Shown here one piece after another: positions 11,901-31,752 of a DNA stretch of 64,000 bases. The translations under genes were made by a program, and so were the position numbers. Numbering within the stretch: position 1 is the stretch's first letter; the number at the start of each line of letters is the position of its first letter. Location: assembly GCA_029747015.1 (NCBI GenBank), contig JAKOGI010000004.1, forward strand, positions 1,645,001-1,709,000. The letters run 5' to 3'. The notes under the pieces were generated by a model. It was not told the DNA's origin. It worked only from the letters and a program-made list of their open reading frames with translations, and made no database searches. Source of the DNA: Carnegiea gigantea. Its lineage: Eukaryota; Streptophyta; Magnoliopsida; Caryophyllales; Cactaceae.

Positions 11901-14900
11901 CCTAAGGGATGAGTATTATTTTTTACAAAAATATTTTTTTTTTCATTCCTAGCCCATTTTTTCGTGAAAGGCCTGCGTGATTCCTCTGCTTCTCCTTCCT
12001 CATTTTCGTACCCTCTCACCAAACCCTGGAATCAACTTCCCCACAAGTCACTGTCAACTGCCGCTGCGACGGCCCTGCCCGTCGCCGTTGACACCAGATT
12101 CCGTTCACGTCCTGCCGCCCCATCGCTCAGCCAAACCCTGTGTCGCTGCCTCAGCCGGAGGTGACAACAGCGATTTCATCATCAATCCTTTTTTTTTTTT
12201 GGGGGGGGGTTAAGTTCTTGAATTAGCCATGAATTCAGATTCATTGTTGTTGATGTTGAATTAGTAGTCATGGGCTTCGATTTTGGTTTTAGATCTTCAA
12301 GTAACCCTCTTCTTCGCCTTTTTTTGGTTTGAATTTTGTTGTTCCCCTTTACTGAAAAATAGCCAAAATATTGTGAGAAATTTGGTTTTTTCCCCCCGAA
12401 TTCTGGTGATTATTGTGATACTTTTCGAATTTTGCTGAAAATGAGACAAAATATTGTCACGGGTTCGGAAATAACGTGGCGGACCTTTTTTTTTAACAAA
12501 GGAAAATAATAAAAATTAAATTGCATATAATATTTCTAAAATAAAAATAAGTTTGATTCCATTCCATACTGTTCACCAAACAGTAAGGAAGAACCTGATT
12601 TCATTCCAGTTTTCACCAAACAACTCTGTTCGGGGTTCAAGTTCCATACTCAACCCCTCAGGATTCAAGTCCTAATTCCATTCCATTTTAGTTTTTCACA
12701 CCAAACAGGCCCTAAAAAGGATTAGAGAAACAAGCTTCTTATGTATCCCCTAACTCAAAAAAGATATTAAGTTAGACATAAAAGCCTGAAGTGAAGCAGT
12801 AAGACATAAGTTAGCCATGCTGTTGCTTGGCTACTACAGTTGAGAAATTTGAGCTATCTCTAATTACGAAGGGAAATAAATAGTAGGAGAATTTCAATAC
12901 TAAGGAATCATCAGTGGTTTTCAATCGCTTTTCTGTAATTATTGAACCAATTGTATTGCAAACAATTTAATCAGTTGGCGAGAGCACTCCCACATGCCAT
13001 CTTTTGGATTTTATGGATGGAGGGAATAGGAAGGTTTTTAATGGGATCGAAACTTCACTTGAGCGGTTGAAAGACAAGTGGCTTAAGACTTTATTCTTTT
13101 GGAAGGAGGAGGTCTCCCCCCCCTTCTTCGCTTGATATTGTCCATTTTGTGGATAGCCTTTTTTTGGGGTTGTAATTAGCTTTTGTGGGATGGTTCTTCA
13201 GCATCCTCTTTTGTACCTATTGCCTTTCTTTTATAAATATATTATCTTTTCCTTATTAAAAAAAAACAGTTGGCTATAGCATTGGGTCTTGAACCTCAGA
13301 ACAGAGGATAAAACTAAGGGTCATTATGTGATGATTTATCAAGCCTCATAATATTATAATTCTTTACCAGCTTTGCTGGTCTACATAAGGTTTCATCTCC
13401 TTTTAATTGTTCGGAAATCAAGCAAGCATGTCTGCATTGACCTATAGTTGATGTGTTGCATCCATTCAGAGACAATGGCACTTGCTTATTGGTCATGTGT
13501 ATCCATTCAAATATGTTCGCACTTGATATGTTCATGACCTTGTGATAACTCGCGTTAGTTTTCTTTGGCTATCGAAATTAGCCATGCCTATCCAATTGTC
13601 AATAACACTTCTATAAGTTCTATTAGTGAAAACAGTTGTCTAGCTGGTCAGCGCTAAAAAGTGAAATGGTATATCCTTGCTACCATCACAGTGGAGAAAA
13701 TGTTCTGGATCGTCTGTCTCGCAGGCTAAGGTCTTGAAAAATGACAAACGAAATGAAAATCTGTGAAGTTGAATTTTTTGAGGACTGCTATTTGTCTTTT
13801 CATATTTTCTTGACTATTTATCTTGTGATTATTCATTGGACAATTTTTTTAAAAATTTTTTAATAAAGGATTATTCGTTGAACACTTTGTATCCCATTGC
13901 TTGATTTTTGATAATTTCAGAACACATTTGGGCTGCATATATCTTACTAACCTCTTTGCTGGTTGACAATGCTGCAACTCTTACACAGGGAGCTGATTCT
14001 GAAAGGGATTTTGTATTAGCGAATTGGAGTTTAAGGTGCTTAGTTCTTCTCTTGAACTGAATTCTCTTATGTGACTCCCCAATTAAATGGATTCTCTTTC
14101 AGGGAATTCTGCTCCTATCGATGGGCTGGTGTGTGAGAAAAAGGGGTTGACTTTGTCAGCTGTTCGAATCATCGTCTTTCCTAGTTCTCTAAGTGAAGCA
14201 TGCCATAGAATTATCAGTATCAGGAATTATCACGCTATTACCTAGGAATGCTGTGACCATTCTTATCTCATGAATTATATATCTATATTCGCTATGTTGA
14301 TTGTGCAAAAATTGCCATCCATTCACCTACAGTCCATTACAATTCCTAGCATTGCGAAAGCTACAACAATATTACCTGCTCACATGTTTAGTTCCTTTGG
14401 GATGGTAGCAATAGCAACTTTTGGGGATACACATTAATGATAAATGAGTTGCTACAAATTATAACTGGATTAGCACCTCCCCCTCCCCCACCCCCAGTTG
14501 TTGATTCTGTAGAGAAGTCACTACAAGTGAAGGGAATCATGTTCGCTACAAAGCCCCCCCCCCCTGCGGGCTGCGGCGGGTAAATAAGAGGAAATTCAAA
14601 ATCAGTTGGGAGACCAATCCTTGGCTCTGGAGTTTCTGCGTGGCATGGGTTAAATCTGATATGACAAATAAGTTACTAATGAGTATGTTTGGTTGAATGT
14701 AATGCAATGCAATCGACTTTGTAATATAATCATGATTACAAAGTTTGTGGTAGTCATAATTACAAAGTAGTTGTTTGCAGTATTCTCTTACAACTAAACA
14801 AGATAATCGAAACACAATTACAAACTTGTTTTTTTTACAAGGTTGTTTGTATTCGTTCAAACGTTACCTAAAGATTTTAGAGAAGGCTTATATACCGTCT

Positions 14901-15204
14901 CTGTTATTGAAAGATTCAAATAAGACTTATGTTAGCTAGCCGCTAGCATCTTTACAGGGTTCAGTCCAAGTCCCGGAGCTTTTATCTCTGAATAAATGTA
15001 AATATGTAATGAGCAGACCAGACCCCAGCTTCAGTATTTGTTTCTGGGAAACCATATAAATATTTTGGGTTTCCTCTTGAGTTTCCAACTAATTTTTATA
15101 TTTTGTATACATACAGTGCCTCATATCATATTAAAAGCGCCTTCGCATGAAAAGCTACATTACTTCTTGCTAAATTGACTATAGCAAATACTTGCATTAA
15201 ATGA

Positions 15205-15256
<52 letters not shown>

Positions 15257-15559
15257 TTTTTTTTTTTGGGTTTTTGGAGGACCTATCTGAAACTTCCATG
15301 GAGACCTCTGATTGCCATAGAAGGAAGCACAATGTATTACTTGAACGATGAATATAAAGTTAGTATAACTATGCTTTTATAGATACATGAATCCGAGATC
15401 TTATTTCTGTCCACTCAGAAGCAATGTTATATTCACATGCTTCAAACTGTTTATTGCTCGATGTTTCAGATCATAAGACATGTAGAGAGTTGGAGTGTCT
15501 CCGCACTTGAAGCTGTTGGTCAGATATTCACTCCTGGTTTCAGAAAGCCCCGTGATTGA
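8933..15559 (+). CDS. Plastid-type DUF2358 (NTF2-like) protein, eight exons
   Basis: The spliced frame is 8933-8977, 9074-9216, 9347-9453, 10827-10892, 11252-11334, 13989-14035, 15280-15358 and 15470-15559, giving 660 nt and 219 residues, with GT-AG at every junction and consistent phases. The first ~35 residues are rich in Cys, Ser, Ala and Arg, like a chloroplast transit peptide. Then come LLKFAVSGVTEILRLF, the DUF2358 core with VDDILDILKADYDNAYFVTG, IYADDCLFEDPTIKFRG, YSRNLQLLVPFF and TYLKLPWRPLIAIEG, and the tail RHVESWSVSALEAVGQIF. This matches the Arabidopsis At2g46220 type from memory. The biochemical role is unknown; an NTF2-like fold is known for the family. The first donor (GCA|gttatc) is weak, so exon 1 is the least certain part; translation could start at 9348 instead. 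Introns carry several transposons. Confidence 0.85.
9759..10104. repeat. Degenerate 10-20-bp repeat in intron 3 of the DUF2358 gene
   Basis: Variants of ATGTTGGAGCAGGTTTGAGC recur about fifteen times between 9759 and 10104. It looks like a drifting minisatellite; no inverted ends or target duplication were found around it. Confidence 0.75.
11723..12712. mobile_element. PIF/Harbinger-like element with GC-rich insert, in intron 5
   Basis: The left end GGACCTATTTGGTGAGGGAA pairs with the complement of the right end, GGGCCTGTTTGGTGTGAAAA. Both sides are flanked by TAA (11720-11722 and 12713-12715), the TWA target typical of PIF/Harbinger. Between about 11960 and 12180 the element is C-rich with an open frame and looks like captured host exon or leader sequence; no transposase domain is visible. 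It sits in sense-neutral intron DNA of the DUF2358 gene. Confidence 0.85.
12189..12209. repeat. T12-G9 junction tract
   Basis: Twelve T are followed directly by nine G. Similar tracts occur at 17391, 19247, 21946 (complement), 24636, 27043, 28272 (complement) and 40623 (complement type). Confidence 0.9.
12987..13266 (+). mobile_element. 5'-truncated LINE scrap with 15-bp target duplication
   Basis: The insert encodes a remnant of the LINE C-terminal region (ILWMEGNRKVFNGIE, then KTLFFWKEE) and ends in an A-run at 13258-13266. It is flanked by CAGTTGGCGAGAGCA (12972-12986) and CAGTTGGCTATAGCA (13267-13281), a 13/15-matching target duplication. That is the signature of L1-type target-primed insertion with severe 5' truncation. 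It lies in intron 5 of the DUF2358 gene. Confidence 0.85.
14680..14868. mobile_element. Small Tourist-like MITE in intron 6 of the DUF2358 gene
   Basis: The left end TGAGTATGTTTGGTTGAATG resembles the complement of the right end, GGTAACGTTTGAACGAATAC. TAA is present on both sides (14677-14679 and 14869-14871). The interior has further imperfect dyads around GATTACAAAGT. Confidence 0.65.
15206..15270. repeat. (CT)n-(GT)n-T(n) microsatellite before a splice acceptor
   Basis: A TC run (about 15207-15239), a TG run (about 15240-15256) and an 11-T run lead into the intron 6 acceptor at 15278-15279 of the DUF2358 gene. The repeat makes up the whole polypyrimidine region of that intron. Confidence 0.9.
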
Positions 15560-18360
15560 GCCAAGATCATTTCAGCTGATGGCCAACTACAAAGAAAGTT
15601 ATATCATATGAAATGGTGTGTCATTCTCTCTGTGGTTTCTAAGGTATTTTCTCATTGGCCTCTGTTTGTCACCACTTACCTCTAAGTTGCTTGGTCTTTA
15701 TACTTATATAAGATGCCAAGTACTAAGTTCCTTTTTCTTTTCCTTTGTTTTTTTTCTTTTAATTTTGAAATCTGAAATGAACTCTGAATTCTCTTATTTT
15801 TGTCATTCTCTCAGACTCAGGTGAAGTTGAAATCCTGAAATTGTAACATAAAATCTGCTCAGAAGTCACGAAATGAATTGGAACACTGTAAATAAGGTCT
15901 ATGCTTTCTTGACTCATTGGGACAAGGACACTGACCTTTGAGTTGTTCTCATGCCGTTTTGTCTTATTAGCTTGATTCACCTCTTGCAAGGTGCAAAGAA
16001 TTGGAATAACATTGAGTGAGAAATAGGATGCAAAGAAAACTAAGTTGGATTTCTTGTTATTAGATCTTAGTATCCGAGCGTGAAAATTAGGAGGATGGCT
16101 AGATTAGGTAGCTAACAACCGGTCGAAAGTCTTTTTGGAGCCATCTTAAATCGATGTTTATCTCGCTGACTTCAACTTGCTGCATTGAAGCTTTCCTTGA
16201 TGGTTGTTTGCCTGTCTGCTGAGTGGTGGTTGACAATGAAGTTACTTGAAAATGAAGTCATTTGCAATTCATGATTCCGTTTATCAGCATATTTCCTTTT
16301 CATTCTGATATTGGATGGCTTAAATGGGCAGATTAGAAACAGGGTTGGCAACATCAAAACCTTGTTAGCAAATGGCCCAGCACCAAATTGGCTACATCAG
16401 TGGCTGGTCAATTAGTGCTCATGGCTGCGCCATTTGTCAAAGGAATGGTCATTTACATTTGGATAACTGTAGACCCTGCTTCTATGGGATCTAATGGAGA
16501 CGGTTGTTGTGGCTGTAGACTGTAGTTCGTTCATACTGGCTTCAGATCTTCCTTTTGGCAGTTTCATTTCTGCAGGGACCAATCTCTCTGATTAGATTAT
16601 GTCAGCGGCAAGGCAATATATGCAGTTATGCACATACAGACAAGCTGCAAAACTACTCAGCAATTAGCAAGCATTAAGAGCGTCTTATTTCTTTGGTGTC
16701 AACTGTCAAGGGATATCTGTATAAGTGAATAATAATGTCATTCCTTCTTAAATTTATTTGAGACTTGTGTTTCCACAGTTGTACTTGATGGTGTGCTCCC
16801 TCTATCTGCAAAGGCAAGGTTGGATCTTCGGCATCAACATCGATATCTGGACATGAGAGATCAACCCACTCGGGTTTTTTCTTCATGATGCAAAGACTTT
16901 ACCAGTTAGAGTAATTGACATACCTTTGGTGTTCACTATAGTAGTAGTGTATTATTGTAATTTTGTAACAATGGGGATATTTGAATGCGCTATTACATAA
17001 GTTCTACCTGCATTGATGTTGGAATTTTTGGTCACTTGGAATTAAGGTGGTGCTCAAATAGATGGGTCTGTGCACTATTTGAATTTGCGACCCGATGATT
17101 AAAATGAGTGAGCAATGGGGAGCAATACCTAACATAGTTAACCACATTTAGTTCACCTCTCTTTAGTGGCATTTTCTACCTGAGTCCTTAGTCCACGAAC
17201 AGTCAGGCGTGATTAGACTTGATTGCATTATGGAATAACCCAATATCGAGTTGGACAAAAGTAAGCTCAGTGTGCTCGGCCTGAGGGCTGCTTTTAGTTA
17301 GACCTTCGAAAAACATGTTAACACGAATACATGATAAGCATCACATATTATTATGCCTCATGCTTCCGCTGCAAAATTATAACTAACAGGTTTTTTTTTT
17401 TTTTTTTGGGGGGGGGGCATAAAACTATAAGTAAAGTCGTATTTCAATAAAAGATACATACATTGAAATGTTATGCATATTTTATTACTAATTTCATTAA
17501 TTTTTTTGTTTGAATTTTTGTCCAAAGAGACACATAAAGACCAACATAAGTATGTATCTCATACGTCCTTAAGACAACTATTATTAAAGTTCCATCACAT
17601 AATAATAGAAGATATATCCAATGAATGTTTACGTGTATTCCATCGCCAAATTTATTAGTTTGTTGATTTGCAGATTCTTTTTGTTGTCAAGAGAGATGAA
17701 TAGATTAATGTAGAAAAAAGTAAACCGAATTATATAGTAGAAAATTTCAAAGACCTCTGTGTTGAGCTAGCTAACGCTCAGTTAATTTGTTAACATGAAT
17801 TTGTTTGACATTTAAATCCAAATATAACTTTGAGTGTTTCCTATATCATATATCGGTGTCAAGTTATCTCATAAGCATCAACAACACGTGTGGGTGAACA
17901 TGTACTTACATTTTGCTGTCATATGTTTAATTTAACCATTATTTACCAGCTTAAAGTACATATTCTTATGAATATACGGTACATTTAGCTATTTCCCTTT
18001 TTTTGGTTGAGCATATGATATATTTGCCATTGCAAATCACTCTGCCGTGATAAAATTGATCTGAAATATAAAATTCGAATCGAATGAATCGAACTATGTT
18101 CGATCCCGACGATTGATATAGGCTGTCGCTTGAAAGTGGACTAGAACCAGAGTTGACCCGAACCATATTAAACTCGACCAGAAATTTTCAACAAAACTGT
18201 TTTTTTTCCTTCTTATATACAAGATAAGCTTATTCTATCAAGAAATCAGTTGGCCTCAACCGATAGTCACCCAACCTGACGCCAAACTGAACTAAATGTT
18301 GCTCATTTGAAATCATAACCCAATTCGAACTGAATAACCCGTTTGTTAATGCTACAGTAG
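15560..18360. other. 3' UTR of the DUF2358 gene, then intergenic DNA
   Basis: The first few hundred bases are probably 3' UTR; no single poly(A) signal stands out. A T17-G10 tract lies at 17391-17417. A short open frame on the minus strand (16674-16886, starting MKKKPEWVDLSCPDIDVDAE) has no recognised family. Between about 18050 and 18350 there is a degenerate run of GAATCGAA- and ACCCGAACC-like words that resembles a decayed MITE. Confidence 0.5.
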
Positions 18361-18364
18361 TAAT

Positions 18365-18369
18365 TGGGC
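18365..18369 (+). promoter_or_regulatory. TGGGC element upstream of the proteasome gene
   Basis: TGGGC (in ATTGGGCCG) lies about 220 bp before the 5'-UTR donor. TGGGC is the reported proteasome-related cis-element (PRCE) and also fits the site II/TCP class. One five-base match has little weight on its own. Confidence 0.35.
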
Positions 18370-18499
18370 CGTTAGGCACCCCTCCAGATCTAGCCCGGTT
18401 ACATTTGATCTCGGCTTTTTTCTGAAGTGGCCAGTCTCAGTCGCTGCAACTTTTTCTTGGTGCCTTGCCTAGCAAGAAGCTGGGAAAGTAGAAAAAGAA

Positions 18500-18789
18500 A
18501 GCAACGCATATACCAATTGAAAACCCCACTCTTCTCCCTTCACTGCTTCACTTCGCTCCTTCTGTCCCGCTCTCTCTCCTCAGGTATGCAATCATTTTCA
18601 TTTGAAGCATTCTGGATTTGCAGGTATTGCATTGTCACGGTTCTCGATAATCCTTGCATCTGGTAGTTGGTGAGGTTTCTGTGCAAATTGCCCTCCAAAC
18701 GATCTCGAAATTGCTAAACATGGCTCACTGATGCGTCGGTTTGTTGCTTTGTTTTCAGATAGTTGGTTTTTTGCTGCGAATCAATCAAG
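18500..18789 (+). other. Probable 5' UTR of the proteasome gene, with an intron
   Basis: A CT-rich leader (about 18525-18583) ends at a good donor CTCAG|GTATGC. The acceptor TTTTCAG is at 18752-18758, giving an intron of 18584-18758, and a short second leader exon runs to the ATG at 18790. The transcript start itself is not visible. Confidence 0.55.
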
Positions 18790-27492
<8,703 letters not shown>

Positions 27493-29821
27493 GGAGTGTG
27501 CTACCCTACAGTTGCTGTGCCCATCTTCAACTATGGCTACTTGAATATGCTTTTGGGAGCTCGTGTTTGAGAAGATTGGATGTTTGCTTCTCCCTGGTTA
27601 AAGACTATTTTGCTGGAACCCTTTAGATTAACTGTCTAGACCGATGAACTAGTCCAGTTTAAACACTCAGTTGTTGCACTTTAAAGGGATTGTGTCTGGC
27701 TAGAACCAGGGAAAAAGCAGAACGGACTTGAAGCTCTTGTTATTTCATGTGGGATATGGACTTGATCTTATGGATGTCCTGCTTTTTTGTCTGTTTTCTG
27801 CCTCAATGTCCTTGTTGCCTTCCCCTTTGGCCGCTTATTCCATGGATTCAGATTGCACAGAAGTGAATGATCATGTCTGATTAGTTAGATAATGCAAGAT
27901 GACACCCCAACCGAACTCCCTCTAGCTGATTTAATTTTGACGTGAAGATGAATTAGCCAAATTCAAAAGGCGGTGATCGGATGACCTGTGGCTGCTCTAC
28001 AGCACAAGTTGTTTCTGATTGTTTCACGGTGGGTGTGATGATCGGTCAACTCCTCCACTGTTTTTTTAAATTAAAAAAGGGGCCTTGCTTTATGGGGCAC
28101 TTTGTCCAAAAGGTTATTCAATTGTCTCAGGATTGTCTTGTAAAGTAGTCTCAAAAACACGAGTCTGCGCCCCTTTTTTTGAATTTCCTCAAAATAATGC
28201 TCTCTACAATTTGCGTAGGTTTTATAATGTCTTGGGTATCATACCGTGAACATTAGTGCTGCAAGCGCCGGCCCCCCCCCCCCCCCAAAAAAAAAACCAA
28301 AAAAACCCAAGAAAAAAAAGAGGGAAAAAGAGAGGTCGCCTTGGGGTGGGGAGTATAAGTGGTTCTTATTGGAGTAAGATCCATGTACACGGTTCTAGTG
28401 GGTTGTTGTATTGTCACAAATTTCTTGTATTAGTCATTTGCATGTCAAAAGATTGTTCGATCGTTACGATAACAACTCTCAGTATGGATTTCATTTATAC
28501 ATGTTCTGAGAAAATATATGTGTTAAGTGGTCTTACCAAAGTAAACATTACTGTTCACAGAAAAACTGATTTTAAGACCAAAAAATTTAGCAAAATAACT
28601 TAGAGACAGTTAGACAGCTGACAATTCAAATTCACATAAGCTTTCCTTAGCATACATTCTTGAATGTATCAATAAAACTTGTAGTCATTCTACTTTGAGT
28701 GGCATTGAAGGTCTCTAAGGGAGATCAAATTTTTGCCTTTCATTGGGCCAAAGTCAGTAAGGTAGTAGTCGCACCTAAAACTCTTACATTACTGATAACA
28801 GTAGTCAATTTAAGTTGAACTGGAAATTTGATTGACTCTGTTGACTATCAAGAATGAACCAACCCCCCGGGGATATTAAGGTCTAAGGAGATATTGACTA
28901 GCGCATTTCGCTTTAAAATTAAAGCAACATCATAACGATATGGTAGTGGTCCAACACAATATGACGATATTTTCAATCTGATTGTTACCTCATTCCACTA
29001 TTTTCTGTTCATCTGATACATTATATACTAATTTTCACATCAAATGAAGACATACTCTAATATTTTCATTGAGGATTAGTTCGTAAATGCATTCTATTAA
29101 GATAGCTCCTGTTGATGGGCCTTGGACGGACACCCTAAGTGAGGCCCAATTAAAAACTTGGCCCCACAACCTTCAAATCTGCTGCCAAGATCTAGCTTGG
29201 TCGGGGGGGGGGGGGGGGGGAAGAATTTATTCCATTTCCTAATAAGAGGCACTAATCTTATGAGATAGCCGAAGTGTAACAATGGATGGCTTGCTAGCCG
29301 TTCCTCATTTTCCACACAATAAATTGTAGTCCACCAAAATTGGAGCTTTTGTGGTGTTAATAAATAGGTGGCAAATATACTACTAGAGGCTACTAAATTT
29401 GGTAGGGGGAGGAGAACATAATAATACGTTATAGAGTAGATAAAACGCAATTTAATTAAAAATTCTATTCTTACTAACGAAAGATATACTAAAGGTATCC
29501 TGTCACATTATGATTGATTCATTTTAATTTTGGTCATTAAAACACCTTATTTTTTTGGTAATAATTTCTATCTATTTATACCACATCATGTTAGTAAAAA
29601 TTCTCAAAAACCAAATAAGCTTTGTCCAAATTTCCACGTCCATACGAATTGCCTAATCATTGTATTAATTTCCATTTACCCAGAAACGACCATCTATCAT
29701 CTAAATCATTTTTGCACCAGATTACCGAGAAATCGGAAAGAACTTGATGGAAACAAATTGCGAGTGATTGTTTAATTGCTTTGATATCTTTATCCATGTT
29801 TGGCACAACGTTGAAGCATGG
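27493..29821. other. PAE 3' UTR, then intergenic DNA
   Basis: The first 300-450 bases are probably the 3' UTR. A C15-A10 tract (28272-28296) and a G18 tract (29203-29220) occur further on. Open frames here (for example 29097-29450 minus, 29530-29775 plus) show no recognisable domain. Confidence 0.5.
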
Positions 29822-29824
29822 TAA

Positions 29825-30049
29825 GGGTCTGTTCTTTCGTGGGTAAATTGGGGTGGGTAAAAGGGTGAAGTGGGTTAAAGTAGGTTGAGGTGAGTTGAAG
29901 TAAGTTGAAGTGGGCTAAATCTTTTTATGTGATAAATTAAACTTGATTAAAATAGAGGAAGTGGGTTGAAATAAGTTGAAGTCAGTTGAACTCGATTGAA
30001 GTCGGTTGAGGTTGGTATTTTGGAATTTACCAATGAAAAGAACTGGGCG
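29825..30049. mobile_element. Tourist-like MITE, TAA target duplication
   Basis: Left end GGGTCTGTTCTTTCGTGGGT; right end ACCAATGAAAAGAACTGGGCG. TAA lies on both sides (29822-29824, 30050-30052). Same family as 7979-8372, with the GTTGAAGTGGGTT-type interior. Confidence 0.85.
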
Positions 30050-30079
30050 TAAACAGTGTTTAATTTTGGAGTACCATTA

Positions 30080-30421
30080 TAAGAACTTTTACGTTTGTTT
30101 GTTCTTTTCATCGGTAAATTGCAAGAATTGAATGAGAAGAAATGGAATGAAATGAAAAGAAAAGGAATAAAGTGGGAAGAAATGGTTTTTTTTTTTTTTT
30201 TGGCCTTGCAATAGTGAGAAGGAATGGCAGAAGGAATGGGTGGCGCGAAGAAAGATGAAGTTATTAATATCAATGTATGAGAATGAGTAGAGATGAATAG
30301 AAAGAAGTGAGATAGAGTGGTTTTTACCTTTAAAAAGTGGGAAAGAACAAAAAAGAGTGGGAAGAAATTAAATGTTAGTCAGAGTTAAAATTTTCCCACG
30401 AAAAGAATAGGTGGGGCGGCC
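30080..30421. mobile_element. Second Tourist-like element, adjacent
   Basis: The left region GTTTGTTCTTTTCATCGG and the right region CCCACGAAAAGAATAGG are inverted. TTA flanks both inferred ends (30077-30079, 30422-30424). The interior repeats GAATGGAATGAAATGAAAAG-type words. The left terminus carries about 15 extra bases, so the boundaries are less certain. Confidence 0.5.
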
Positions 30422-30424
30422 TTA

Positions 30425-31604
30425 ATAAGACCATTCCCAGTGGTAAGCCAATTTTTTGACTCACCAGTGGGGACCTACTTCTACCACATCAGCTTGTGAG
30501 CCAATTTTTCGGCTTACAATCCTTTCTCTCTCCAATGCAAGGCTCACGACTTTAACTCACCAAATTAAATAATATCTATGGACTCACTCTACAATGCACA
30601 ACTTCTTTTTGAAAATCCAAAAAAATGGAAAAATCAATCAAAATTTTTAAAAAAAAGCAAGAAAAAATTATAGTGAGCCGGCTCGGGCCTCATGGCAAGC
30701 CTCGCGAACCGCTCGACCGCTGCACGCGGTGCGAGTCGCTTGACGCCACTCCCGAGGCGGGCGAACTTCCCGCTATTTGTCTTTCCTTTCTATTATTAGT
30801 TGTAAAGTCCTATTGGCGAGCACGTACTGTCTTAGTGCAAATTTTGCTAGGAACTAGTTCTGTTAGTTTTTGAGAACACATTTCTAGGAATTGGATTCAA
30901 TTAACAATTTATATTTAAAAGAATCAAGTTGAATCACATTTGAATTTTATGCGATTCAAACTTGCCTCAAGTCAAACATGAGATTGGCTTTGCTCAATTT
31001 CATGGTGAATTTAGAAATTTAATATAAAGGTATTTCATTATTGAGTTTTCAAAAGTATCATTAATTTTTATGGGTGTCTTCAAAAATATTATAAGTTCTT
31101 ATATAGAACTTTTAAAAAAAGATTTTGTTTGCCAATTTAATAGCTCGCTATGCTAATATTGTACTCTTTCTTATCTTAGTTTCTTGATATGTCATTACAT
31201 TCAAGTGTAAATCTCGACACAAAACTAAACGAGCGTATTAGAAATTGTTTATTTGCTTTTTTGTTTCTGGGGTCTATATGAAGGTGAAATGGAGAAGAAT
31301 ATACATGTTTCCCTTCTCTCTCCTCATTCCTTCTTAATGCTTCTGTTTGATAAACAACTGCAGTTTATTGTATTAACTGTTTTTTTTAAGAAAAACATAT
31401 ATGATGTAATTAGTTATTTTCAAAAGATGTGGGATGAAAAACTAGTTTTCAAAAAGCTAACCACTAAAAGATACTCAAAGTAGCTTATGCAAAATATTTT
31501 TTGGGTTAAAAAAAAAAATACGATTTGCCAACTAAGGTCAACATGTTCTCTCACAAACATAATTCTACATTAGCCATCTCCTTTTTCCGGGAGGAGGTGT
31601 TAAG
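30425..31604. other. Intergenic DNA with a GC-rich patch
   Basis: A GC-rich stretch at about 30670-30770 follows phrases such as CCATTCCCAGTGGTAAGCC, which look like part of a MITE, but no matching right end was found. The remainder is AT-rich with no gene. Confidence 0.45.
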
Positions 31605-31629
31605 TGTCACGGGCCGAGTTTTTGGAGCG

Positions 31630-31643
31630 TTCTAGAATGTTTC
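31630..31643 (+). promoter_or_regulatory. Heat-shock-element-like motif 1
   Basis: TTCTAGAATGTTTC fits TTCnnGAAnnTTC with one extra mismatch in the last unit. It lies in the U3 of the solo LTR. Confidence 0.55.
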
Positions 31644-31734
31644 AGGATCCGCCAGAATGATGAGGAACCTTATAGAATATGCTAGAATGTTATAGAATAT
31701 TGTAGAACCTAGTGGAGCACTATCTTCTAGACTG

Positions 31735-31752
31735 TTCTAGAACCTTCTAGAG
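31735..31752 (+). promoter_or_regulatory. Perfect three-unit heat-shock element
   Basis: TTCTAGAACCTTCTAGAG contains TTCnnGAAnnTTC exactly, plus a fourth near-unit (GAG). Additional GAAnnTTC dyads lie at 31799-31806 and 31821-31828. Together they place at least four heat-shock-factor type sites within 200 bp, 110-310 bp upstream of the LTR's TATA box. Confidence 0.65.

Noticed and set aside
11964..12213. Two overlapping open frames as a separate small gene
   Set aside because: They lie inside a Harbinger-like element with TAA duplications and lack any family motif; captured sequence is more likely than a gene.
14036..15279. Apparent loss of a conserved exon in the DUF2358 gene
   Set aside because: A first pass found no TYLKLPWRPL-coding exon after 14035. 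It is in fact present at 15280-15358, right behind the CT/GT microsatellite, and splices in phase, so the gene is complete.
16674..16886. Minus-strand open frame starting MKKKPEWVDLSCPDIDVDAE
   Set aside because: Acidic and slightly protein-like, but it has no domain, splice context or neighbour supporting it; recorded in the intergenic entry only.
17391..17417. T17-G10 tract as an interstitial telomere repeat
   Set aside because: Plant telomere repeat is TTTAGGG; a single T-run followed by a G-run has no such periodicity.
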